Assembly (NCBI RefSeq): GCF_000265385.1
Contig: NC_018013.1
Coordinates: 2,569,001 to 2,633,000 of the forward strand
DNA length: 64,000 bases
Reading direction: 5' to 3'
Origin: Aequorivita sublithincola DSM 14238
GTDB lineage: Bacteria; Bacteroidota; Bacteroidia; Flavobacteriales; Flavobacteriaceae
In this document: piece after piece, positions 26,103-33,695 of the stretch
Layout: each line of letters opens with the position of its first letter
Numbering within the stretch: position 1 is the stretch's first letter
Made by a program: the position numbers and the translations under genes
The notes under the pieces: model-generated
The model's input: the letters and a program-made list of their open reading frames with translations, nothing else
Database searches by the model: none
Told to the model about the DNA's origin: nothing

Positions 26103-27344
26103 CTATTCGTATCTCAAACTCTCAATAGGATCTAACCCTGCCGCTTTTGAAGCAGGATAAGAACCTGCAATTATCGCAACAATAAAAGTGATTATGGTAG
26201 CCCAAATCATTGCCGTCCATGGCAATGTAAAGTCAAATTCGAAAGCTTTTGCGAAACCAAAACCGGTAAGCACGCCTAGAATAATTCCTAAAATACTTCC
26301 AAACTGGCCAATAACAATAGTTTCAATAAAAAACTGAGTTGAAATTGTAGAACGTTTTGCACCTAGCGCTTTCCGAACTCCAATTTCACGTGTACGTTCG
26401 CTTACTGAAACTAACATAATGTTCATCAGGGCAATGGAAGAGCCTAGAATCGTGATGATACTTATAATCCACGCAGCAACTTCTAAGTATTGCGTTATGG
26501 ATGCGATACGGTTTATTAAATCCTCACTGCGCTCAATCCCGAAGTTATTTTTTTCCACAGGATTCAAACCGCGAATATTTCGAAACGTAATAATAGCCTC
26601 GTCTTGCGCGGCTTCCATCATTTGTTTATCACCTACTTTAATACTTATGTTGTAGTTTATATTGGGTTCAGTATAGATTCCGCGTGCTACTTGAACTGGG
26701 ATGAGCACTTTTAAATCTTGGTTGTTTCCAAATGTAGAGCCTTTCGATTCCAACAAACCAACAACCTTAAATTTTACTCCGCGAATACTGATTGTTTTGT
26801 TGATTGGACTTTCATTTTTAAATATATTTTTCACAAAATCTGAACCAATCAAACATACCTTATTGTTATTTTGAATATCGAAAATGGTGAAATTTCTTCC
26901 TTGTTCAATTTCCGTTCCCGTGTTTTCCAAATAATTTTCGTTTACGCCATAAACTTGTACTTCCGGATCTGTTTTTTCGGAGCCGTATTTTACTTCGGCA
27001 ACGGAAGTTCCACGAAAAGAAAGAGAGGTTTTGGTTGAAGGAAATTCATATTTTGCCAAAAATTCACGTACATTATTATAGCTAATTACTGGGTTTATTT
27101 TTTCCTTTTCGCCACTATTGTTCGTTTGAACGGTAAATTCATATTGCTGAATATTAAACGTATTGGCGCCCATCGAAGCAAAATTCCCAGAGATAGTAGT
27201 CTCCAAAGCCTTCACAGCACTCAAAATGCCAACTAGCGCCCAAATACCAATCCCAATAATTACAATAGTTAAGATGGTCCTCAGTAACTGACTTTTAATA
27301 GAATCCAGTGCTATACGGACATTTTCCCAGAAAAGTGAAAACAT
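26103..27344 (-). CDS. ABC transporter permease, MacB/FtsX family
   Basis: 413 residues. One membrane segment at about 20-43, a large periplasmic MacB_PCD-type domain at about 45-270, then three membrane segments near 286-310, 337-362 and 372-402. ERTREIGVRKALGAKRSTI near 316 is the FtsX-family cytoplasmic motif that contacts the ATPase. Such permeases work with a separate ATPase and often a membrane-fusion protein (mechanotransmission type). Neither partner is adjacent, so the cargo is unknown. Convergent with the DUF6495-like gene and divergent from hisS. Confidence 0.9.
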   Translation of the reverse strand: MFSLFWENVRIALDSIKSQLLRTILTIVIIGIGIWALVGILSAVKALETTISGNFASMGANTFNIQQYEFTVQTNNSGEKEKINPVISYNNVREFLAKYEFPSTKTSLSFRGTSVAEVKYGSEKTDPEVQVYGVNENYLENTGTEIEQGRNFTIFDIQNNNKVCLIGSDFVKNIFKNESPINKTISIRGVKFKVVGLLESKGSTFGNNQDLKVLIPVQVARGIYTEPNINYNISIKVGDKQMMEAAQDEAIITFRNIRGLNPVEKNNFGIERSEDLINRIASITQYLEVAAWIISIITILGSSIALMNIMLVSVSERTREIGVRKALGAKRSTISTQFFIETIVIGQFGSILGIILGVLTGFGFAKAFEFDFTLPWTAMIWATIITFIVAIIAGSYPASKAAGLDPIESLRYE

Positions 27345-27418
27345 ATTTTTAGTTTGTGTTTCTCATTAGACTATAAAAGTTGGATAAAGTTACTATTATT
27401 TAAGATATTTGCTGTTGA

Positions 27419-27501
27419 AATTCAAGGTTCAAAATTTAAGATTCAAGATTAACGAGCCTTTCCAACCAGAACTTTGAATTTTAAATTTTGAACCTTGAAT
27501 T
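27419..27501. repeat. Perfect 21-bp inverted repeat upstream of hisS
   Basis: The 21 bases at 27419-27439 are the exact reverse complement of 27481-27501, and the match extends imperfectly inward by about 11 more. The right arm ends 8 bases before the hisS start, so the hairpin would lie at the edge of its ribosome-binding region. Confidence 0.85.
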
Positions 27502-27509
27502 AAAAAATT

Positions 27510-28880
27510 TTGAAAAAACCATCTATTCCCAAAGGCACACGCGATTTTAATCCACAGGAAGTCTCCAAACGCAATTATATTTTTAGTGTAATTAGAGAAA
27601 CGTTTTCGTTATACGGTTTTCAGCCTATTGAAACGCCATCTTTCGAAAATAGTGAAACTTTAATGGGAAAATATGGTGAAGAAGGGGATCGGTTGATTTT
27701 TAAGATTTTGAATAGTGGAGACTATTTGGCGAAAGTTGATGATGTTCTTTATGCAGAAAAAGATAGTAATAAAATTACTTCAAATATTTCAGAAAAAGCC
27801 CTCCGCTACGACCTCACTGTTCCTTTTGCACGATATGTGGTGCAACATCAAAACGAAATCACTTTTCCTTTTAAACGTTACCAAATCCAACCCGTTTGGC
27901 GCGCTGATAGACCTCAAAAAGGGCGTTTCCGTGAATTTTTTCAATGTGATGCAGATGTAGTTGGTTCAACTTCACTTTGGCAAGAAGTGGAATTTGTGCA
28001 ACTTTATGATGCCGTTTTTAGCAAACTTGTCTTAAAAGGAGTAACCATAAAAATCAATAACAGAAAAGTATTAAGTGGTATTGCTGAAAGCATTGGTGCG
28101 GAAGACAAACTCATAGATTTCACCGTAGCACTTGATAAACTCGATAAAATAGGGGAGGAAGGTGTTAAAAAAGAAATGCGTGAAAAAGGTATTTCTGAAG
28201 AAGCTTTGCAGAAATTACAACCGCTATTTTCATTCAAAGGCAGTAACGAAGAAAGATTGAATTCTTTAAAAGGAATGCTTCAAACATCGGAATTAGGAAT
28301 GAAAGGTGTTAATGAACTTGAATTTATTGTTGAAAACATTAAAACGCTAGGCTTGCAAACATCCTCATTACAAATTGATGTAACCCTTGCTCGCGGTTTA
28401 AATTATTATACAGGGGCAATTCTTGAAGTCTCTGCTCCCGAAGAAGTGAATATGGGCAGCATTGGCGGTGGTGGAAGATATGATGATCTTACTGGAATAT
28501 TTGGGTTAAAAGATATGAGCGGAATGGGTATTTCTTTCGGTTTAGACAGGATTTATCTTGTGCTGGAAGAATTGAATCTCTTCCCAGAAACTATTTCAGA
28601 AAATAGTAAAGCTCTCTTTATAAATTTTGGAGAAAAGGAGGCTCTTTATGCAATGAGGGCAATCGCGAAATTGCGAATTGCAGGAATTAAAGCTGAACTC
28701 TATCCTGATGCCACAAAGATGGGCAAGCAGATAGGCTATGCAGATAAACGGAACATACCTTTTACAGTATTGGCTGGAGAAAAAGAAATGGAATCCCAAG
28801 TTTTTACACTTAAGAATATGAAAAGCGGCGAACAATTCCAAGTAAATCTCTTAGAATTGGAGGCGTTTCTTGATACCTAA
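27510..28880 (+). CDS. hisS: Histidyl-tRNA synthetase
   Basis: 456 residues. Class II motif 1 lies in [17 protein letters not shown]; motif 2 is [20 protein letters not shown] near 122, and [10 protein letters not shown] follows; the histidine-specific block [15 protein letters not shown] near 294 and motif 3 [13 protein letters not shown] near 320 with GISFGLDRI are intact. The C-terminal anticodon-binding domain covers about 365-455. The start is TTG, with the N terminus ([12 protein letters not shown]) matching the family. The upstream perfect inverted repeat may influence its expression. Confidence 0.96.
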   Translation: MKKPSIPKGTRDFNPQEVSKRNYIFSVIRETFSLYGFQPIETPSFENSETLMGKYGEEGDRLIFKILNSGDYLAKVDDVLYAEKDSNKITSNISEKALRYDLTVPFARYVVQHQNEITFPFKRYQIQPVWRADRPQKGRFREFFQCDADVVGSTSLWQEVEFVQLYDAVFSKLVLKGVTIKINNRKVLSGIAESIGAEDKLIDFTVALDKLDKIGEEGVKKEMREKGISEEALQKLQPLFSFKGSNEERLNSLKGMLQTSELGMKGVNELEFIVENIKTLGLQTSSLQIDVTLARGLNYYTGAILEVSAPEEVNMGSIGGGGRYDDLTGIFGLKDMSGMGISFGLDRIYLVLEELNLFPETISENSKALFINFGEKEALYAMRAIAKLRIAGIKAELYPDATKMGKQIGYADKRNIPFTVLAGEKEMESQVFTLKNMKSGEQFQVNLLELEAFLDT

Positions 28881-28893
28881 TATGCTTTCTGTT

Positions 28894-29037
28894 TTAACCA
28901 AAACTTATACGAGAGTTTCCCTCCGAAGCGTAAGTTTCGAGTCTTTCTTTTAATCTTTTTTCAACTTCAAGTTTTGCATCTTTAGAAAGCATTCCAAGTA
29001 TATGCAGTTTCTTTAAGTTTTTTAATGTTTGATTCAT
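28894..29037 (-). CDS. Small ORF (47 aa) coupled to the upstream membrane protein
   Basis: 47 residues (begins MNQTLKNLKKLHILGML, ends SRISFG), Lys/Leu/Glu-rich and probably helical. Its ATG overlaps the TAA of the upstream membrane-protein gene by one base (TAATG), the typical layout of translational coupling, which is the main reason to accept it. I do not recognise the family. It converges on hisS, 13 bases apart. Confidence 0.5.
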   Translation of the reverse strand: MNQTLKNLKKLHILGMLSKDAKLEVEKRLKERLETYASEGNSRISFG

Positions 29038-29639
29038 TACTCATCTCCTATTTCGTTAATAATCTTCTCATAGGAAATAACATATTCTATTTGTTTTTCC
29101 TCTGAAACATGTTTGCGGGGAGTTTCAAGTATGATAAAATCGAAAAGTTTTGATATAATCTGTTTAAGGCGTTGCTCTGTGGTAAGTACTGCTCTGTGTA
29201 AAAAATGAGCCATAAAAGTTAAAATTACAGAAAGAACTAATAAGGTTATAAAGTAAACTGAAGTAGAAAAGTCTGAAATTGGCAAAAAAGTATATATCAT
29301 AAAAAAGAAGCCAACAAAAAGAAATGAATGACTTACAAGCCTAAAGAAAACACTAAATTGAGACAGCTGTCCAGCTACAAATTTTAACAATAAACCCGAA
29401 CAAACTGCCATTAAAGGTAAGCTTAACGAATACATAAAAGAGGACATATATGAAAAACCAAATATGCCCTCTTTGTCATTTATAAGATAAAAAACATGCA
29501 GGAACGGTGATAAAACCGCTACGATAGCGAGAAAAAGTATGTAAAAACTTGTACTTTTATTATTCTTGATTGTCGAGAACGCCGTTGCAATTTCGGTCTC
29601 CCGGTGGGCAAACTTTGTGTTTGTCGATTTGTTGCTCAT
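29037..29639 (-). CDS. Four-helix membrane protein of unknown function
   Basis: Up to 200 residues from the ATG at 29639. Four hydrophobic segments lie near residues 31-53, 67-90, 105-125 and 130-150, followed by a charged cytoplasmic-type tail of about 50 residues. I do not recognise the family. The first 27 residues coincide with the end of the lipoprotein gene in another frame and look like shadow sequence; the true start is probably at or just after 29560, where no ATG, GTG or TTG is obvious before the first helix. The start is therefore unresolved. The 47-residue ORF follows with a TAATG overlap. Confidence 0.6.
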   Translation of the reverse strand: MSNKSTNTKFAHRETEIATAFSTIKNNKSTSFYILFLAIVAVLSPFLHVFYLINDKEGIFGFSYMSSFMYSLSLPLMAVCSGLLLKFVAGQLSQFSVFFRLVSHSFLFVGFFFMIYTFLPISDFSTSVYFITLLVLSVILTFMAHFLHRAVLTTEQRLKQIISKLFDFIILETPRKHVSEEKQIEYVISYEKIINEIGDE

Positions 29640-29715
29640 CACTAATTTGGTTTTCTGGGGTACAGCTAATGATTACACTGGCTAGCATTAAAAATGCGAA
29701 AAAATAATTCTTCAT
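29560..29715 (-). CDS. Small lipoprotein with Cys-Pro-Pro-Gly-Asp-Arg motif
   Basis: 51 residues starting at the ATG at 29715. Residues 1-18 are a lipoprotein signal peptide ending in SVIISC, with Cys18 as the lipidated residue. The short mature part ends VCPPGDRNCNGVLDNQE, a pattern I associate with tiny flavobacterial lipoproteins whose C terminus resembles a calcium-binding DxNxNGxxD loop. The function is unknown. It overlaps the annotated start of the membrane-protein gene by 80 bases in a different frame; the lipoprotein has the stronger evidence. Confidence 0.7.
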   Translation of the reverse strand: MKNYFFAFLMLASVIISCTPENQISDEQQIDKHKVCPPGDRNCNGVLDNQE

Positions 29716-29868
29716 AATATAGAGTTTTAAGGTTTAACGATAAAATTAAACCTTTAATCGATCTATACCAAGTTGAAATCCAATATTTTATTAACTTATT
29801 TTAACTTTTATCAACAAATTTAAGAATATTTTAGAAATGCACAAGAAATTCTTGATTAAATAGATAAC

Positions 29869-29898
29869 AAAAAACCCTCTCAGTTTTGAAAGGGTTTT
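29869..29898 (-). terminator. Terminator downstream of tRNA(CAU)
   Basis: Read on the minus strand, AAAACCCT pairs with AGGGTTTT and is followed by a run of T. It lies 9 bases after the tRNA 3' end. Confidence 0.75.
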
Positions 29899-29906
29899 AC
29901 TGTAAG

Positions 29907-29980
29907 TAGCGAGAGCGGGACTTGAACCCGCGGCCTCCGGGTTATGAATCCGACGCTCTAACCAGCTGAGCTACCTCGCC
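29907..29980 (-). tRNA. tRNA with CAU anticodon (tRNA-Met)
   Basis: On the minus strand the 74-base sequence folds as a cloverleaf: acceptor GGCGAGG with TCTCGCT, D arm GCTC/GAGC around AGCTGGTTA, anticodon loop TTCATAA, T arm GCGGG-TTCAAGT-CCCGC, discriminator A. CCA is not encoded. The anticodon CAU fits elongator tRNA-Met; tRNA-Ile2 (lysidine-modified) is the alternative, and I cannot separate them by eye. A degenerate copy of its 5' half lies 38 bases upstream. Confidence 0.93.
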
Positions 29981-30017
29981 ATAACAAGAAAAATTTAAAA
30001 TCTTCCTCTTCACTCTA

Positions 30018-30060
30018 GACGCTCTAACCTCCCGATAGCTATCGGGAGTGCTATCTCGCC
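30018..30060 (-). pseudogene. Broken 5' half of a tRNA carrying the dispersed palindrome in its D arm
   Basis: On the minus strand, GGCGAGATAGC and GGTTAGAGCGTC match the acceptor and D-arm ends of the intact tRNA at 29907-29980. The D-loop bases between them are replaced by a segment containing TCCCGATAGCTATCGGGA (30030-30047), the same palindrome seen at 6808-6825. No anticodon arm or 3' half follows. It is a partial tRNA duplication into which, or from which, the palindrome moved. Confidence 0.75.
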
Positions 30061-30232
30061 GTATTTTTGAGTTTGCAAAGATAGAAACAAAATTAGCTGT
30101 CGCAAATATTAGGTTCTATTTTTATGTAATTTATTTCATCTTTTTATTAATCTTTTTAAATGAAAAATTTTCAGTGTTTCATTTGAGGTTAAAATTAATA
30201 TCTATATATTGGGCATCAACTAACAGAAAGCT

Positions 30233-30619
30233 ATGGAAGATAAAATAAAATATGAAATGGAATTTCCAATTCAGGTTTCCCCTTCACTTTTATACCAATA
30301 TATTTCAACACCTTCGGGACTTTCCGAATGGTATGCAGACAATGTAAACTCGCGTGGAGAATTCTACACTTTCATTTGGTCTGGAAGTGAGGAGCGCGCC
30401 AAGTTGTTAAGCAAAAAGAGCCCGGAACGCATCAAATTTAGATGGATTGAGGATGAAGGCGAAGAGTTTTATTTTGAACTTCGCATTCAAGTTGATGAAA
30501 TAACAAAAGACGTATCTTTGATGGTAACAGATTTTGCCGAAGATGACGAAGTGGAAGAAGGAAAAATGCTTTGGGAAAATATGGTTTCCAACCTAAAGTC
30601 AATCTTAGGTTCCTCATAA
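30233..30619 (+). CDS. START-like domain protein (SRPBCC superfamily)
   Basis: 128 residues. The helix-grip pattern is visible: EMEFPIQVSPSLLYQYISTP at the N terminus, LSEWYADNV (the AHSA1-type LxxWxxxxV), strands ending in FRWIEDEGEEFYFEL, and the C-terminal helix MLWENMVSNLKSILG. The family is common in Bacteroidota and has no known ligand. It lies divergent from the tRNA and upstream of the aminotransferase with a terminator between. Confidence 0.85.
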   Translation: MEDKIKYEMEFPIQVSPSLLYQYISTPSGLSEWYADNVNSRGEFYTFIWSGSEERAKLLSKKSPERIKFRWIEDEGEEFYFELRIQVDEITKDVSLMVTDFAEDDEVEEGKMLWENMVSNLKSILGSS

Positions 30620-30637
30620 AATCCTTTTAAAAAATAA

Positions 30638-30645
30638 TACCTTTG
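30638..30645 (+). promoter_or_regulatory. Promoter -7 box TACCTTTG
   Basis: TACCTTTG fits TAnnTTTG. It abuts a terminator hairpin (30647-30669), so transcription would begin inside the hairpin; its left arm would be lost from the new mRNA and the aminotransferase could be read. Confidence 0.45.
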
Positions 30646-30646
30646 T

Positions 30647-30676
30647 ACCGTCCACCAAAAATGGACGGTTTTTTTT
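30647..30676 (+). terminator. Intrinsic terminator between START-like gene and aminotransferase
   Basis: ACCGTCCA at 30647-30654 pairs perfectly with TGGACGGT at 30662-30669, followed by eight T. It ends directly at the ATG of the aminotransferase. Confidence 0.85.
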
Positions 30677-31522
30677 ATGGTAAACTTGAATGGAGTAATA
30701 GTAGAAACCCAAAAGGCAGTAATTTCTATAGACAATCGAGGCTTTAATTATGGCGATGCTGTTTTTGAAACACTTCGATCTTCAGGAGGAAAAATATATT
30801 TTTGGGAAGATCATTATTTTCGTCTGATGGCTTCTATGCGGATTCTGAGGATGGAAATTCCAATGAATTTCACAATGGAATTTTTAGAAGAAGAAATTAA
30901 GCGAACCATAACTTCATCAGAAAGAGAAGCGGGATATCTTCGTATTAAGCTGCTTGTTTACCGTAAAACCGGAGGTAAATACACTCCTAATACCAATGAC
31001 ATTGAATATGTGATTTCTTTTGAAAAATTAGAAACTCCATTTTATACTTTAAACGAAACCGATTATGAAGTTGAACTTTTTAAGGACCATTACATTACCT
31101 CAGGGCTACTTTCAACTCTAAAAACAAATAATAGACTCATAAATATTATAGGAAGCATTTTTGCAAAAGAAAATGATTTTCAAAACTGTTTGTTGTTGAA
31201 TGAAAACAAACAAGTTGTGGAAGCGCTAAACGGCAATATATTTCTGGTTTCGGGCGAAAATATCAAAACGCCGCCACTTTCAGACGGGTGTTTAAATGGA
31301 ATTTTAAGAAAACAGCTTCTTTCAATTCTAAAAAGAATTCCAGATTTTACGGTGGAAGTAGCTTCCATTTCTCCCTTTGAACTTCAAAAGGCCGATGAAA
31401 TATTTATTACCAACACCATACAAGGCATTGTTCCAATAACGAAATATCGCAAGAAGATTTATAGAAATGAGGTTGCAATGCAACTGTTGCCAAAACTGAA
31501 TTTAAAGGCAAGAACAGATTAG
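30677..31522 (+). CDS. Class IV PLP-dependent aminotransferase
   Basis: 281 residues. Fold-type IV signature: DNRGFNYGDAVFETLR near 20-35, STLKTNNRLINI near 147 with the Lys expected to bind PLP, VVEALNGNIFLV near 178 and LSDGCLNGILRKQLL near 200. Family members are branched-chain aminotransferase, D-amino-acid aminotransferase and aminodeoxychorismate lyase (PabC). The length and the NRLINI block suit the PabC/D-aminotransferase side, but the substrate cannot be fixed. The ATG follows a terminator T run at once, so the leader is extremely short. It converges on yqgE with a 4-base overlap. Confidence 0.88.
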   Translation: MVNLNGVIVETQKAVISIDNRGFNYGDAVFETLRSSGGKIYFWEDHYFRLMASMRILRMEIPMNFTMEFLEEEIKRTITSSEREAGYLRIKLLVYRKTGGKYTPNTNDIEYVISFEKLETPFYTLNETDYEVELFKDHYITSGLLSTLKTNNRLINIIGSIFAKENDFQNCLLLNENKQVVEALNGNIFLVSGENIKTPPLSDGCLNGILRKQLLSILKRIPDFTVEVASISPFELQKADEIFITNTIQGIVPITKYRKKIYRNEVAMQLLPKLNLKARTD

Positions 31523-32079
31523 TTGAAACTCGGATTTTCTGGTGCGTTGGACCATAAAACATAGTCTCCACCAAATTCAAGCATTTTTTCCTTCCAAAAG
31601 TTTATATTGCTTTTCCCAATAATTGTATCGTTATAGCTGTTTGGTGCCACAACCCAACTGTTTACTTCTAATTCCTGATCCAATTGTTCACTTTCCCAAC
31701 CAGAATATCCGAGGAAAAAGCGGATTTGTTCTTTTTTCAGCTTGTCTTCCTTCAACAAATCTATAATAGCATTAAAATCACCGCCCCAATAAATTCCGTT
31801 GGATATTTCTATACTGTTGGGAATGATGTCTGGAATGCAATGAATAAAGTAAAGATTATCCTGCTCCACGGGACCGCCATTATAAACGGGAAGCTTTGAA
31901 TTTACTTCGGGAACATAGTCGCGCAGCTTCAGTTCTAAGGGTTTGTTTAGAATAAATCCTACTGAACCGCTTTCATTATATTCAGCTAAAAGTACTACGG
32001 AACGGTTAAAAGAAACGTCCCCTATAATGGATGGTTCAGCAACCAATAATAGTCCCTTGGCTGGTTTTAAGGTGGTCAT
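31519..32079 (-). CDS. YqgE/AlgH family protein
   Basis: 186 residues, the family length. The N terminus KPAKGLLLVAEPSIIGDVSF, NRSVVLLAEYNESGSVGFIL with NKPL, VYNGGPVEQDNLYFIH near 65, and the C-terminal FFLGYSGWESEQLDQEL near 142 are diagnostic. AlgH was once described as an alginate transcriptional regulator, but the biochemical role is unknown. The 3' end overlaps the aminotransferase gene by 4 bases. Confidence 0.94.
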   Translation of the reverse strand: MTTLKPAKGLLLVAEPSIIGDVSFNRSVVLLAEYNESGSVGFILNKPLELKLRDYVPEVNSKLPVYNGGPVEQDNLYFIHCIPDIIPNSIEISNGIYWGGDFNAIIDLLKEDKLKKEQIRFFLGYSGWESEQLDQELEVNSWVVAPNSYNDTIIGKSNINFWKEKMLEFGGDYVLWSNAPENPSFN

Positions 32080-32221
32080 ATTGTTTTTTTGGTTAAATAA
32101 ATCTAAGGATTTAATTTTACATTACCAAAAATTTACTAAAATGATGTTTAAAGTAAATTATATTTACTAAAATCAATGAAAGCTTACCTTTTCACAAATA
32201 CCTCGGTGTCAATACCCTATA

Positions 32222-32262
32222 AAAAAACCTTCTTTCCCAATTAATTGGTAAGAAGGTTTTTT
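32222..32262 (-). terminator. Intrinsic terminator of the HU gene
   Basis: AAAAAACCTTCTT at 32222-32234 pairs with AAGAAGGTTTTTT at 32250-32262. On the minus strand it follows the HU stop and ends in a T run. Confidence 0.85.
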
Positions 32263-32286
32263 AAATATTTGTAAAATATTTTACAA

Positions 32287-32559
32287 TTAGTTTACGCTGT
32301 TTTGTAAATCTGAACCAGCTTTGAACTTCACTACATTTTTAGCAGCGATTTTAATTGTTTTACCAGTTTGAGGATTTCTTCCTTCTCTGGCGGCTCTTTT
32401 TGATACTGACCATGATCCGAAACCTACTAGGGATACTCTATTTCCTTGTTTAAGGGACTTTTCTACGTTACCTAAGAATGACTCTAAAGATTTCTTGGCA
32501 GCAGCCTTTGTAATTCCGGCATCAGCTGCCATTGCATCGATTAAATCTGATTTGTTCAT
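32287..32559 (-). CDS. hup: HU-family DNA-binding protein
   Basis: 90 residues, the normal HU length. MNKSDLIDAMAADAGITKAA starts the dimerisation helices, VSLVGFGSWSVSKRAAREGR with NPQTGK forms the DNA-binding arm with Pro at its tip, and FKAGSDLQNSVN ends the protein. HU bends and compacts DNA as a dimer. It has its own terminator and a 180-base upstream gap from fmt, so it is monocistronic. Confidence 0.96.
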   Translation of the reverse strand: MNKSDLIDAMAADAGITKAAAKKSLESFLGNVEKSLKQGNRVSLVGFGSWSVSKRAAREGRNPQTGKTIKIAAKNVVKFKAGSDLQNSVN

Positions 32560-32740
32560 AATTTTTTTAAATTAAATTGTTGGTTAAACTTCGATTAATT
32601 GCTTTACAAATTTAGCAGGAATATCCGTTCAAGCAAGTAACCACGCAGTAAATCCCTATTTTTGTTGATAACTTGGACTGTTTGTTAATAAACATGAACA
32701 CTTTTTGTGCTTTTTTAACGAAATCAGCACTGACAAGGGT

Positions 32741-33691
32741 TTACGATAGTTTGGAATCATCGTCAAATGAATATCCGTTTAGAAGTGAAGAAACATCCAT
32801 TTTTCGTTTTCCAGGGAGTTGTATTTCTTTAATATAAATGAATCCGTCACTACACGCCACTTTCAGTTCTTTTTTTGAAGTTTGAATGTTTCCCGAAACT
32901 AAATTATGATTAGTTTGCTCAAAACTGGAAGCATAAATTTTCACTTTCAATTCCTCCTTATTATTATAAAGGACAGACCAAGCTACAGGATAAGGAGAAA
33001 GCCCGCGGATAAAAGCATCAATATCTTTTCCAGAATTTGTCCAGTCTATCTGTGTATTTTCTGGAGTAAGTTTTGGAGCGTCTTTTAAGTCAACACTTTC
33101 GGGTTGTGGTTTTGGGTCTGCTTTTCCTTTTTCTATAAGGTTTAGAGTTTCCAAAACTAATTGGCTTCCCTTCAACATCAATTTATCGTGAAGAGTTTCT
33201 GCAGTTTCATTTTTTTCAATAATTACTTCTTTATTGGAGATAATAGAACCTGTATCAATTTTTTCATCAATAAAAAAGGTAGTTACGCCAGTTTTTTCTT
33301 CCTTATTAATAATGGCCCAATTAATAGGCGCGGCACCTCTATATTGTGGCAATAGTGAGGCGTGAAGATTGAAAGTTCCTAATTGTGGCATTTGCCAAAC
33401 TGCCTTTGGAAGCATCCGGAACGCCACCACAACTTGAAGATTGGCGTTTAAACTTTTTAGTTCTTTCAGAAAGGATTCATCTTTTAGATTTGTAGGCTGT
33501 AGAATTTTTAAATTTTTAGAAAGCGCATATTCCTTTCCAGCCGAGGTCATTAATTTTCTCCCACGACCTGCAGGTTTATCTGGTGCAGTGATTACTCCTA
33601 CAATATTTCTGCCGGCTTCAATCATTTCTTTTAGAATACCCACCGCAAAATCTGGGGTTCCCATAAACACTATTCTTAAATCTTTTGGCAT
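32741..33691 (-). CDS. fmt: Methionyl-tRNA formyltransferase
   Basis: 316 residues. RIVFMGTPDFAVGIL at the N terminus, FNLHASLLPQYRGAAPINWA near 106-126 (the Asn-His pair and SLLPxxRG loop that bind formyl-tetrahydrofolate), TGVTTFFIDEKIDTGSII near 134 and the C-terminal oligonucleotide-binding-like domain from about 205 are intact. The enzyme formylates initiator Met-tRNA. It begins 4 bases after the recQ stop and is likely in the same transcript. def is not adjacent. Confidence 0.97.
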   Translation of the reverse strand: MPKDLRIVFMGTPDFAVGILKEMIEAGRNIVGVITAPDKPAGRGRKLMTSAGKEYALSKNLKILQPTNLKDESFLKELKSLNANLQVVVAFRMLPKAVWQMPQLGTFNLHASLLPQYRGAAPINWAIINKEEKTGVTTFFIDEKIDTGSIISNKEVIIEKNETAETLHDKLMLKGSQLVLETLNLIEKGKADPKPQPESVDLKDAPKLTPENTQIDWTNSGKDIDAFIRGLSPYPVAWSVLYNNKEELKVKIYASSFEQTNHNLVSGNIQTSKKELKVACSDGFIYIKEIQLPGKRKMDVSSLLNGYSFDDDSKLS

Positions 33692-33695
33692 TTTT

